The notes under the pieces are model-generated. The model worked only from the letters and a program-made list of their open reading frames with translations, was not told the origin of the DNA and searched no databases. Of a stretch of DNA of 64,000 nt, positions 23,103-34,185 are shown piece by piece. The position numbers and the translations under genes are program-made. Within the stretch, counting starts at the first letter, position 1. Every line of letters starts with the position of its first letter. Source of the stretch: Tillandsia leiboldiana (lineage: Eukaryota; Streptophyta; Magnoliopsida; Poales; Bromeliaceae). The stretch covers positions 12,520,571-12,584,570 of the forward strand of contig CM055062.1 of assembly GCA_029204045.2 (NCBI GenBank), written 5' to 3'.

Positions 23103-26100
23103 TGTCACGCCCCCAGGGGTTTTTGAGTCTATCAAAGCGGAAAATTGCGTGTATCTTTTTTTTTTCTTCCTTAACAAGGTATTTTAAACCTCATCCCCGG
23201 TGCGTGCCAGACCGCCACATACACAAATTCTCCCTGCCCGCGGACAGAGTCTCCTTTGTACATGCACGGCGTCTCATTTACAACAACATACATCAAACAC
23301 CAACCATCAACCATACAATAGACATACATCATCAAGCGGAATATTAAAGCGGCATCAGTGTTTAGAAAGGATAAAGCCAGCGGTTGCAAAACCCGTGCCC
23401 ACACGGCACTTTGTTTTGAGAAAACCTTTTCGAAGTCATTTGGTTTATCATGAAAACGTGCCGCATAAGAAAACATCACCAAAAGAACCGAAATATAAAA
23501 GTACACCTCATCCACAGCGCTAAGTAATACATGTCCACGAATATTACGACCCACAAGCAAATTAACTAAATTAAGCGTAAGAGAAATGAGATAATAAAAA
23601 CCAAGTGTTCTGACTACGGTTCTCGCGACGCAGTCTCACCGCCCTCCCGGCTAACGCACCTCGTAACACCTGTCACGGAGTGGGTAATGTCAGTGACAAA
23701 CAAAGTAGATGTCTAATATCAATAAGGAAATAAGGAGCAAACCGAATCCACCGGAACCATTTTGCTAAAACCCTGCACATATTAAGCTGGGCCCCAACCC
23801 CAGATTTATCAATTAAATTGGGCACCAACCCCAGAATTATCAATTAAATTGGGCACCAACCCCAGAATTATCAATTAAATTGGACACCAACCCCAGAATA
23901 TTTGTCGGAGAGACTAAAGTCTCCCCTCGTGCGCAAACACCTACTTTGATGCTTTTAACCTCTTCGCGGTGCTGGTGTGCTATTTTCAGCGGGCGCGAAG
24001 AGGTCCTCACGGCACCCACACTTTTGTGAGGAACACGGGTCATAAGAGACCACTCTTCCGGAAAAGTACACCCATGCGGAGGCCAATCCGCCTGTGTACG
24101 TGCAGCATCCGAAAACGGATTTGCCGAGATCGGCGTGCCATGAGCACCGCGACCGTAGCCGCTTCAATTGTTAGATAAAAACACAATTATGCGAAAGGTT
24201 AAACTGCCCATCTACTTCGTTAGATAAATTAAGAGCATTTTAATGACGATAGATGCACTTACTGCACTGGTTGTATTTACAGCAACCGTACCCACCTATT
24301 TGAAGAGAGATCGGAACACCCGAATCCTTCGCGCACCCCCGCTGCGCGTCTGGACCTAAAGAAAGTCCGCACGGATAACTATAGTCAAAAGCGTGTACTA
24401 ACATCCGAAAACACAAGACCCAATTTACTATTTTCGACGGAAATGTCCAACAAAACTCAATCCTCAACCGGTAGCCCACTCGGGACGTCAATGGTTAGAC
24501 CAAGAAGGCCCCGGCGGCGAAAATGATGAGAGAAGAGACCCGACGGCGCGCCCCCGACAATTTCGTCGAGGCGCGGAGCGTCGGCGAAATCGGCACCCAA
24601 CAAAATAAAACAGTGACCAAAAAGATCCCAAGTTGCCATGCCAAGAAAACCGCGGAGATTGTGATCCCAACGGCGAAGACGGCGCTCAAAACGGTGGAAA
24701 AACGGACAAAAACGGAGCAAATGAACTTCGGGCTGTCGGTTGGTGCACGGGGGCAACCGTGCACCGGGTTCACGGCGTCAGGCGGCGGCGGCATGCGCCG
24801 GGTGCACGCAGGAGGCGTGCACCGCGCATCTCGGGCCGGGCCGGTGCACGACCCGAGAGTGCACCGGGTCCTTGCCCTTCGGCCGCAAGCGCGTGCGCCG
24901 GGTGCACGCATGAGGCGTGCACCGCGCGCCTTGGGCCGGGCCGGTGCACGAAACCGTGCACCGGGTCTGGTGCTTCCGACGCTGCGGGCATGCACCGGGT
25001 GCTCGCCTGGACCCGTGGACCGTGCTGTACGGACAAGCACAGTAAACCCTAATTTCGCGGTTTTCTTCGCCGTTTTCGCTCCCGTTTTGCGATTTCTTCT
25101 CCGTTTTCGCTCCCGTGCGACTCCGGCGAAGACCCCGCGACCATGGTAACGACGGCGGCGGCCTCCCGTTTAACAACGGCCCGTTTAACAACGGTGGCGG
25201 CGGCCTCCCGTTAACCCACTATGTTCCAACGAAACATCCCCAAAAATCTCCGAATAAATCCGCGGTAAATCTAACGGCTAAACCGTTGATCCACGAACAA
25301 CCAAAACATAAATCGGAACCCCGATCAAATTTTCGACCAAGTCCGATAAAAAGAAACCGACAAAAAATCATCGATTAAACTCGATAAAAACCATCGATCA
25401 CCCTCGATCAAGAACGAGAATATAACATGGAACAAAACCCGACGAAAATCCGCGATCGATGTACTAATTAATACGACCTTACGAGAACACGGAAAACCCC
25501 CGATTAATTCTACAAAAAGATTAACGACCACTAACCTCAATCTATTGGAATTAAAGAACCGATCTTGTTTCCTTTCGGCGTTGGAGACCCGGATCCGCTC
25601 CCCGTAGACGATGGTGTCTCGTTCTCCGATCTCCGGCACGTGAATCAGGGCGATCGGGTTCCTCCGCTTCCTCCTTCTTTTCCTCTTTTCTCCTCCGGTT
25701 AGGGTTCCGTCTTTTCTTTTTTTTTTCTCTTCTCACCGATTAGGGTTTTTATTTCTTTCTTTTCTTTTCTTTTCTTTAATCGGGATCCCTTATATAGTCG
25801 CACTTTATCTCTAATTAATTTCTCTTTAATTCGTACGTAAGAGAATTATTATTTTCCGTCTGGGATAATTAATTAACTAATTAATTATCCCCTACGAGAT
25901 AACCCACTTTATCTCTAACGGGTGCAAGATATTTTGCACGGATTCCGATGCACGACTAATCACCGTATCACTTTGAATCCCGTTTCGGGGGATCCCGATA
26001 TCGGATTTCAGATCCGATCGCACCGTCGGCTTTCTTTTTCCGCGCTCTATCGCAGAAAAATACTAGCACCCCACAATGGCCAACTTTTAAGAATTGAATA

Positions 26101-26171
26101 ATTTTATTTCACTTAAAGGCTTAAATGACTACACGTAAGTCAAAAATACCCCGAAAGGCCGGATCACTACA
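23103..26171 (-). repeat. T1 LTR, right (5' LTR of the array)
   Basis: 3069 bp. Differs from the left LTR by scattered substitutions and an additional CCCGTTTAACAACGG unit near 25173. Same minisatellite (24738-24998) and 31-bp repeat (23793-23903). Confidence 0.9.
25791..25796 (-). promoter_or_regulatory. T1 LTR TATA box (right, 5' LTR)
   Basis: Same context as the left LTR, and this is the copy positioned to drive the element's genomic RNA. Confidence 0.7.
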
Positions 26172-26176
26172 CTATT
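26172..26176. repeat. Right target-site duplication CTATT of the T1 array
   Basis: Partner of 9210-9214; see that entry. Confidence 0.9.
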
Positions 26177-28092
26177 CCTGAACCCAAAAGAAAGAAGATT
26201 GGACCTAAAACTGTAGATGTTATCTTTATTGTATATTCTTTAGATAGCAATACTTATAGATTTCTTGTGATTAACTCTGAGATTTCTGAAATTTCCAATG
26301 ATACTTTGATTGAATCTAGGAATGCAACTTTCTTTGAAAAATTTTTCCTTTCAAAACCCGCATCTCTAGATCTGCCCCTGATTATCAGTCTACTTTTGAT
26401 CATGCATCTATTTTTGATCATATACCTGCATCTGATTTGCATTATAGTTTAGATCCTGTAGAACCTGATCCTATTCCTGAATTAAGAAGAAGTAAGAGAA
26501 CTCGCTTTGAGAAAAATTTTGGTGAAGACTTCTTTACTTTCTTAATTGAAAGTACACATTCGTCTTATAATGAAGCAATGAGTTCTCCTGAAGCTTCTTT
26601 TTGGAAGGAGGCTATAAAAAGTGAGATAGAATCAATTATCAGTAATAACACTTGGATTCTCACTGATTTACCTCCTGGTAGTAAACCCCTAGGATGTAAG
26701 TGGATCTTTAAAAAGAAACTTAGGACTGACGGATCAGTAGAGAAGTATAAGGCACGTCTTGTTGCTCAAGGTATTCGGCAAAAGGCTGAAATTGACTACT
26801 TTGACACATATGCGCCTGTTGCTCGCATTGCTACTATCCGAATTCTTCTTGCATTAGCATCCATTCATAAACTTCTGATTCATCAGATGGATGTCAAGAC
26901 CGCTTTTCTTCATGGTGATTTTGAAGAAGAAATCTATATGGCTCAGCCTGAAGGTTTCTCTGTGCCTGCTCAAGAGAATAAGGTGTGTAAATTAGTTCGC
27001 TCTCTATACGGACTAAAACAAGCACCTAAACAGTGGCACGAGAAATTTGACAGTGTTATAGCTTCATATGGATTTCTGACCAACGATTATGACAACTGTC
27101 TCTATTTCAATAGATTTGATGATCGTTGCGTCCTTCTTTGTCTCTATGTTGATGACATCCTGATTCTAGCTCCTGATCTTGATCTCATTAACCAAGTTAA
27201 ATCCTTTTTATCAGACCATTTTGATATGAAGGATCTTGGTGAAGCTGATGTGATTTTAGGAATGAAAATTCTTAAATCATCTGATTCTATTATCCTGACC
27301 CAATCTCATTACACCCAAATGGTACTTGATAAATTTGGGTATTCTAATTGTTCTCCTGTTTCTACTTCTTTTGATCCTAGTGTTCAACTTGTAAAGAACA
27401 CTGGTAATCCAGTAAATCAGGAGAAATTTGCCCAGATCATTGGTTCTCTGAAGTATCTAACCAATAGAACTAGACCTGACATTGCCTATGCCATATCAAG
27501 ATTAAGTAGATATACTAGTAGTCCTAGTATGATTCATTGGATTGCTCTGGAAAGAGTATTTCGTTATCTTAAAGGTACTCTTTCTTTTGCTCTTAAATTT
27601 GTTGGCTATCCTGCTGTAATTGAGGGATACAGCGATGCCAATTGGATTTCTGATTCTTTGGATATTAAATCTACTTCTGGCTATATTTTTATTCTTGGTG
27701 GCAGTGCAGTTTCTTGGCAATCCACCAAATAGACTATAATAGCCAGAAGCACTATGGAGGCTGAGCTGGTTGCCCTTGATACTACTTGTCTTGAAGCCGA
27801 GTGGCTCAAGAACCTTTTGTTATCAATTCCATTGATTTCTACTTCTATTCCACCTATTTCTATTCGGTGTGATTCTCGAGCTGCAATTGATTTTTGTAAA
27901 AAGAAATTAATAAATTCTAAAGCTAGTCGACATATTAAATTAAGACAAAAGTCTGTTAGATGCCTAACTTCTCATGATGTTGTTTCTTTAAGTTTTATCA
28001 GATCTGAACAGAATCTTGCAGACTGCTTGACGAAAGGCCCGAATAGGACTAAGGTCCTAGAGTCATCGAGGGGGATGGGACTTTGCCCATAA
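26177..28092 (+). pseudogene. Copia integrase tail, reverse transcriptase and RNase H
   Basis: Resumes the copia polyprotein after the chromovirus. The integrase tail (KRKKIGPKTVDV) is followed by a frameshifted linker and then, from 26437, RT with WKEAIKSEIESI, LDVKTAFLHG-type motif (MDVKTAFLHG), LYGLKQAPKQW and the catalytic YVDDILIL. RNase H has YSDANWISD, MEAELVALD and CDSRAAIDF. A TAG at 27730-27732 replaces the Gln expected before TIIARSTMEAE. The end is ESSRGMGLCP at 28092, usual for this lineage. RT would copy the RNA to DNA in the virus-like particle; the stop and upstream frameshifts make this copy inactive. Confidence 0.9.
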
Positions 28093-28678
28093 AGGGCCTT
28101 CCTATAGTGGAAACCCAACCTTTGTGATAGGAGATCCCTTGAAGAAGGTTCAATGTGGTAAAAATAAGCTGTTAGGTTGGCCAAAGAGCACTTTCTACAG
28201 TTTATTCAGAGGAACTTTAGGTCCAATTCCATCCCTATGATGAGTTGTGCTCTGTGTAGTGGTTGAGGTTGAGCTTATAGCTCTTAATGGAATCTGAGGC
28301 AATAATTTTTGCGAGATGTGACTCTACACACATCCCTGGAGGAGACCACCTATATAAAAATATTCGTATAAGGCCGCGACTATGAGATGTGGGCTGTCCA
28401 TCGAAATTTTTATGAAAAATCAAGGTACTGTGCATGGCCTTTAATGCACAGACACGCGACGGAGAATTCTGTACTGTATGTGTGGCAGTTGAAGTCACGG
28501 TCAAAGGAACGTAGTTCAAGACCTAGTTCACTCTGATTCCTTCTGATGAAAATTGCTTACACTAAGTGAGGTTAAGTCTCTTAAAGACACCTTACCTATT
28601 ACATAGTATAAACACCCGATAATTTTATTTTATTTTCAATTTGTTGAGCTTAATTTTTATTTTGAAATTTTAAAATTT
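28093..28678 (+). other. Copia 3' untranslated tract, right end without LTR
   Basis: Plus-oriented sequence after RNase H. Its last 238 bp (28441-28678) are the inverted match of 7642-7879. The polypurine tract GGGGGATT present on the left side is missing; the tract runs straight into TATTCCAACA (28679-28688), the last bases of an oppositely oriented LTR. Confidence 0.8.
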
Positions 28679-28688
28679 TATTCCAACA

Positions 28689-28693
28689 ACCTT
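28689..28693. repeat. Right target-site duplication ACCTT of the copia element
   Basis: Partner of 6944-6948. Confidence 0.8.
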
Positions 28694-29461
28694 CTCGCTG
28701 CCGACGGCGCCGACCCTTTCTCGCGCTTCCTCCGAACGCAGATATCGTTTTGTCGTAACATCGACGCCGCGCTGGTGAACACCGTCGAGGAGATCGAAGC
28801 CACAGCTGGACTCGGCATGCTCAGAAGAACCCTCAACGTGCCCGTCTTTCCCGTCGGGCTGTTGCTTTCTTTTGCATCCGCTTGCCCGTCGTCGAACACG
28901 AGCGTAGCAGTGGAGATCGCACGGTGGTTGGACTCGCACCCGCCGGGGTCGGTGATATACGCGTCGTTCGGGTCGCAGAACACGATACAGGCCGCGCAAA
29001 TGATGGAGCTGGCGATGGCCTTAGAGGCGAGCGGGCGGCCGTTCATTTGGGTTGTCAGGCCGCCGGTGGGCTTCGACGTGACGGCAGAGTTCGACGCCGA
29101 GTGGCTTCCGGCGGGATTCGAGGAAGCGATGGGGAAGGAGAAGCGGGGACTGCTGATACACGGGTGGGCTCCACAGGTGGCGATCCTACGGCACGAATCG
29201 ACGGGCGCATTTCTGAGCCACTGCGGATGGAATTCGATGCTGGAGAGCTTGATCCGCGGAGTGCCGATTATCGGGTGGCCGCTCGCGGGGGACCAGTTCT
29301 TCGACGCCACGATGGCGGCGGAGCTGGGCGTGTGCGTGGAGGCGGCGAGGGGGAACATGGAGAGCTCGCGGGTGGAGCGGGAGAGGCTGGCGGAGGTGGT
29401 GGTGGCGGTGATGGGGGAGGCGTCGGGGAATAGGACGAAGATGAGGCGGAAGGCGGCATAG
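28689..29461 (+). pseudogene. UDP-glycosyltransferase, 3' half, with early stop
   Basis: 257 codons from LLAADGADPFSRF to MRRKAA. This is the C-terminal, UDP-sugar-binding half. The PSPG box runs from WAPQVAILRH to WPLAGDQ with HCGWNS in the middle and ends in Gln, associated with glucose donors. A TAG at 29459-29461 ends the frame; reading on gives 20 more residues (IRAVLEGAWRRDGGMGPPGL) to a second TAG at 29522-29524, which fits the family's normal C terminus, so GAG to TAG is the likely change. With the 186 codons at 6389 the gene would total about 463 residues, close to normal for the family. With the 21.7-kb insertion, the frame shift and this stop, it is a pseudogene. Confidence 0.9.
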
Positions 29462-30380
29462 ATCAGGGCGGTGTTGGAGGGGGCGTGGAGGAGGGACGGG
29501 GGGATGGGGCCGCCGGGGTTGTAGTACTCTAAAAAATTTAAAGACTATAAAATACTTTTTGAAATTATTTAATTAGTAATTTTAGCAAGATTTAGAACTT
29601 GGTGGATCAATAGTGGCCCTGAAATATCGACTTTTGATCGGGGCCTGATCTCGAAAATCCAAGTGTACCATTGCGATCGTTTTGACGAAACATGAAAGTT
29701 TCATATTCACTTGTCGACGATCCAACGGTCGGATCTTCCACAAAACAGCAAAGAAGAACGGGTCCCACAACTTAAGTTGTGAATAGTAACCCTATGTTTT
29801 AAAACCCCTTTCAACCACTAACGGCCGATCTACTATCTGGAACCCTGACATAGGGGTATGAGTAGTCGAACCTAACTAATTTCGATGTTCTGAGCGCAAT
29901 GGCACTGACGGATTTCACGTTTGGCGACCAGGTACATCGAAGTGCGTGCGTCGATATACGACATACAGGAACTAGATGGCCTGAGATTTTATCCGAGCAC
30001 CCAACTAAACAAACAAATACGCTACTTGACAGGTCTCGACGAGCCGGACGTCGTGGAAAAGTCCGATTCGCGAATTGACGAGCGGATTTTCTCGAAATGC
30101 GTAAAATGCACCCAAAAATGGAGTATTTTTAATGAAATGTTAATATTTTATGTATCTAAATTTAAGGGGCTTATAGGATAAGGTGTTGGATGCAAATTAC
30201 ACCTACTAAGAGGATTTCGGAAGCTAGGGTTAAGTGGGAACTCGGTTTAGGGTTATTTTGCAAAATTCAAAGCAATTAAGTGTTGAGTGACCCTTGGACT
30301 ACCTTGGGCCAGAGCTCGAGGGGTCAGGGAGGAATTACAAGGCATCAACTTGTCTCTGTAATCCTCATTGGATGCTCGAG

Positions 30381-30645
30381 TGCTGGGAGGCAAGAGACCC
30401 AAACTCCATTAGAGGGGAACTCGAGAGAGAGAGAGATAGGAGAAGTCGGAACCAAACCTGAACCAAACTTGGATTTGGAGTTCCTGTGGAGTTTCCCTGT
30501 GCCTGTGGTGCAACCTGGGAGGCTGCCGTGGCCGCGCGTGGAAGAAGAACCAAAACCGGCTTCTTCCTTCTTCATCGAATCCGGCCAAGGTAAGAACTCA
30601 ATAACCTTGGTTTGTTTGCACCCGGGACCCCTATCTGTAGGTTTT
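30381..30645 (+). repeat. Inverted-repeat arm A
   Basis: 265 bp from TGCTGGGAGGCAAGAG to CTGTAGGTTTT; near-perfect reverse complement of 30997-31261. Confidence 0.9.
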
Positions 30646-30660
30646 ATAAGTGGTTAGGAT

Positions 30661-30996
30661 GCTCCCTGCAAGACCTGAGCTTCCCATGCATGTTGCATGG
30701 CCGGCGGGAAAGAAAGTTGACCGGAAACCTAAGTTTGCTCCGCCTCTGAAGAACTCCGCAACCACTGAACCAAAGTGGGAAATAAAATCATGGGTTTTTA
30801 CTGTAGGAGATGGTGATCATCTCCACCAAAATTGGTGGAGTTTGATCAAGAGAATAAGCCGCAGATCCAAACCCTAAATTTCGGGAATTTTGCAAGTTGG
30901 CCGAGCCTTGTGCTCCGGCGCCGGCGCGCTTCCCTGCCGCCGGCCACATGCCCAGAAGTATTGCTGAGACCAAGGGGACTTCAACCATGCACTTGC
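30661..30996 (+). repeat. Inverted-repeat arm B
   Basis: 336 bp from GCTCCCTGCAAGACC to CATGCACTTGC; reverse complement of 31672-32007. Contains its own small hairpin ATCTCCACC-AAAATT-GGTGGAGT near 30820. Confidence 0.9.
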
Positions 30997-31261
30997 AAAA
31001 CCTACAGATAGGGGTCCCGGGTGCAAACAAACCAAGGTTATTGAGTTCTTACCTTGGCCGGATTCGATGAAGAAGGAAGAAGCCGGTTTTGGTTCTTCTT
31101 CCACGCGCGGCCACGGCAGCCTCCCAGGTTGCACCACAGGCACAGGGAAACTCCACAGGAACTCCAAATCCAAGTTTGGTTCAGGTTTGGTTCCGACTTC
31201 TCCTATCTCTCTCTCTCTCGAGTTCCCCTCTAATGGAGTTTGGGTCTCTTGCCTCCCAGCA
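30997..31261 (-). repeat. Inverted-repeat arm A'
   Basis: Abuts arm B on its left and arm C on its right with no spacer base. Confidence 0.9.
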
Positions 31262-31627
31262 CCACCAACTTAATTTCAAGTTTGCTCCCAGGTTTGGCCG
31301 GAGTCCGAGGTTGAAGGTGAAGTTAAGGCCTCGGAATTTGTGACCATTCAACCAGGGGCTCTGGGACCAAACAACTTGACCAATATGCTGTTAAAACTCA
31401 TAACAAACTCACCTGGACCCGTGCCCGGCGACAGGACACGGCGGCGACGGCGGCGGAGCAAGCTCGGATTGGAGCTTCTTCACCAATAATGGCGGATTTC
31501 CACAGAAGCAATTTGAAGCTCTCCAACATGGATGGAAGTGTTCTATGGGATCACAGGAAGCTTCCCGACCATCTTACCCCGGCCAAAGATGGTCGGAGCG
31601 CCGGTGGCCGCGTTGAAGCTCGAATTA
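31262..31627 (+). repeat. Inverted-repeat arm C
   Basis: 366 bp from CCACCAACTTAATTTC to GAAGCTCGAATTA; reverse complement of 32010-32374 with a few substitutions near 31588. Confidence 0.9.
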
Positions 31628-31671
31628 AGGTCATCCATGGCCGCACCTCTTTGGTGCTGCATGGATGCCAT

Positions 31672-32007
31672 GCAAGTGCATGGTTGAAGTCCCCTTGGTC
31701 TCAGCAATACTTCTGGGCATGTGGCCGGCGGCAGGGAAGCGCGCCGGCGCCGGAGCACAAGGCTCGGCCAACTTGCAAAATTCCCGAAATTTAGGGTTTG
31801 GATCTGCGGCTTATTCTCTTGATCAAACTCCACCAATTTTGGTGGAGATGATCACCATCTCCTACAGTAAAAACCCATGATTTTATTTCCCACTTTGGTT
31901 CAGTGGTTGCGGAGTTCTTCAGAGGCGGAGCAAACTTAGGTTTCCAGTCAACTTTCTTTCCCGCCGGCCATGCAACATGCATGGGAAGCTCAGGTCTTGC
32001 AGGGAGC
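31672..32007 (-). repeat. Inverted-repeat arm B'
   Basis: Same length as B (336 bp). Preceded by a 44-bp unpaired spacer (31628-31671) and followed by 2 bp before C'. Confidence 0.9.
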
Positions 32008-32009
32008 TC

Positions 32010-32374
32010 TAATTCGAGCTTCAACGCGGCCACCGGCGCTCCGACCATATTTGGCCGGGGTAAGATGGTCGGGAAGCTTCCTGTGATCCCATAGAACACT
32101 TCCATCCATGTTGGAGAGCTTCAAATTGCTTCTGTGGAAATCCGCCATTATTGGTGAAGAAGCTCCAATCCGAGCTTGCTCCGCCGCCGTCGCCGCCGTG
32201 TCCTGTCGCCGGGCACGGGTCCAGGTGAGTTTGTTATGAGTTTTAACAGCATATTGGTCAAGTTGTTTGGTCCCAGAGCCCCTGGTTGAATGGTCACAAA
32301 TTCCGAGGCCTTAACTTCACCTTCAACCTCGGACTCCGGCCAAACCTGGGAGCAAACTTGAAATTAAGTTGGTG
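32010..32374 (-). repeat. Inverted-repeat arm C'
   Basis: Ends at GTTGGTGG; downstream DNA (GAAGCATTCCTGCAG) is single copy in the window. Confidence 0.9.
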
Positions 32375-33689
32375 GGAAGCATTCCTGCAGTCTTTATAAA
32401 CATTTCCTTTCAAGTTAGAGTGCATTTGGTCCAGTAATTGCGGAGATCAAGCTTGAACTTTGGTTTATGTGTGTTGTGTGGATTAGTGCTCACCTAATGT
32501 TCGATAAAATGCCACAGTGAAATTTTATATGAAATTTGGCTCCGATGTAAAAATAAAAAATGCTTCAAATGGTTCCCTGAGCTTGATGCTCACTTCAGAT
32601 CAAACAAGATCTGTGTGGACTGCTGTATGGAGCATTGTGCTTGATGTTAGAGAGCTAAGGCTTGGATCTCTTTGATCCAGCCAGTTCTGGGCTGCCCAAT
32701 GGTAAGCTTGGGTGTTCTTGAGTTCGCAGAAGACTTCTGCTCTAATTTATTCCATGGTTGCATTGTTGGTTTAAAAGATTTGGTTAAACAAGCTCTAAAG
32801 TGAATGTTTTGGACCTAGGTCTGTTCTAGGCAGTTTGAAAAGTCGCGACAGTGAGTTCTTGACTAATTTGGGGTCACTGGACACGATGCTTGCGTTAGAT
32901 TTAGGTTTCGATGATCTGGAGAAACAAAAATGTAAAATGACTATGTTAGCAAGGTCTTTTATGGCCCGAAGTTTTTCTCTGGTTTCGTGCTGCCACAAAT
33001 GTGTGAGCACGGTGTCCAGCAAGACATAAGTAACCTGTTGGAAGTGACGGAATGTTAAAATGAATCTCCAGTTGAAAGAACGAGCGAAAATAGTGCCCAA
33101 ACTGGCACTAAAAGTGAAAATTTAAAAGCCCTAGGGGTCTAGATGCAAAAGTCACATCATATACTGGTTAGTAAGTTGATTCCTGAACCTTAATTCACAT
33201 TCAGGGTTATTCGGTAGCATCTGGTGTGCTGAGCGTACAGTTGGTTCAATTTAGCCGCCTGCGTTATATCAGGTGGGTTATCTTCGGTCCGGACTTTATC
33301 AGTTCGGCCCTCGGTGTACGGTATTGGTTGGACTCCTGTTTTTGGTAACCTAGTTATCTTGAGCCTGTCTGCCTTTGGTTGCAATATATATTACTGTTAG
33401 TTGCTTTGACTGATTGGCCATTTCGTAGTTGCACTCCTATGCTTGATTATTATATTGATCTACCAATGCTTGAGCCTGCCCTTCCTTTGATTCAGTTATT
33501 TGCTACGTTATACCTGCTTTATGCCTGATTATGATCTTCTTTAGTGATCTTTACCATATCTGCTGATTAGTTGTTTCCAGTGGTTATATTATTGCTCTAC
33601 ATATTGCCATGCCTGTTTGGTCATCTGATAGTTGAGCTTGCTTCCTTGTTGTTCGCCTGTTATGCTGCTAAATACATGATCTTCTAAAA

Positions 33690-34185
33690 TAAATATTTTT
33701 ACCAAGCCTTGTAGGGTAGCCTGAGTCTGTTCTTGTTTGATAGGACAAGGGTAACGCTCTACGAGGTTTGGGACCCAAAAACCTATTGTTTTCAAAGGTT
33801 TTCTTAAAAACATGTGTTTAGTTGCATAAGGGGTTAGTCTGCCTGATTGATTGTTAGATGTTGAGCTATGCCTGTTATCAGTCCTATTTTGCCTTACATG
33901 ATTATTCATTGTGCCTCTGGTATTTATATCTTATCTTGGAACATTTCCATGTTGGATTGGTGAGCTTGCTTGTTCTGCTGATCAAGTAATACAGTGCTGA
34001 ACGCATAGATTTAATCAACTAATGTTTTTACCGAGCTTCGTAGGGTCGCCGGAGTCTGTTCTTGTTTGATAGGACAAAGGCATTGCTCTACGAGGTTGGA
34101 CCTAAAACCCAAGCTTCGTAGTGTCGCCTGAGTCTGTTCTTGTTTGATAGGACGAGGGCAACGCTCTTCGAGGTTTGGATTTTTC
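33690..34185 (+). repeat. Three copies of an about 70-bp G1 LTR motif
   Basis: The phrase GAGTCTGTTCTTGTTTGATA plus GGACAAGGG and CTCTACGAGG occurs at about 33722, 34052 and 34127. The last two form a tandem pair of about 76 bp. A diverged version is at about 60860. Confidence 0.75.

Larger units (their letters stand above)
9215..26171 (-). mobile_element. T1 chromovirus (Tekay/Del type) tandem array
   Basis: 16,957 bp with perfect 5-bp target duplications. On the minus strand it reads LTR (26171-23103), internal (23102-18524), LTR (18523-16846, with N gap), internal (16845-12269), LTR (12268-9215). Both internal regions have PBS, gag, RT, RNase H, integrase and a C-terminal chromodomain, the order of Ty3/gypsy chromoviruses. 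LTRs near 3 kb and the chromodomain sequence fit the Tekay/Del clade. By eye the outer LTRs differ at only one to two positions per hundred, so insertion was fairly recent. Protease and part of gag are missing from both internal copies. Confidence 0.9.
6949..28688 (+). mobile_element. Ty1/copia element, rearranged and interrupted, inside the UGT
   Basis: Outer limits are set by the ACCTT duplications. Without the inserted chromovirus array it spans about 4.8 kb. The order is: minus-oriented LTR (6949-7632), minus-oriented 3' untranslated tract (7633-7879), then plus-oriented gag zinc knuckle, protease and integrase (7881-9214), the chromovirus (9215-26171), and plus-oriented integrase tail, RT, RNase H (26177-28092) and 3' untranslated tract (28093-28678). 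It ends in a stub of about 10 bp of LTR. The order protease-integrase-RT-RNase H defines Ty1/copia. Several lesions show it is dead. Confidence 0.85.

Noticed and set aside
30280..32105. Several mirrored frames of 75-125 codons
   Set aside because: The same peptides appear on opposite strands because of the inverted repeats, with no protein domain.
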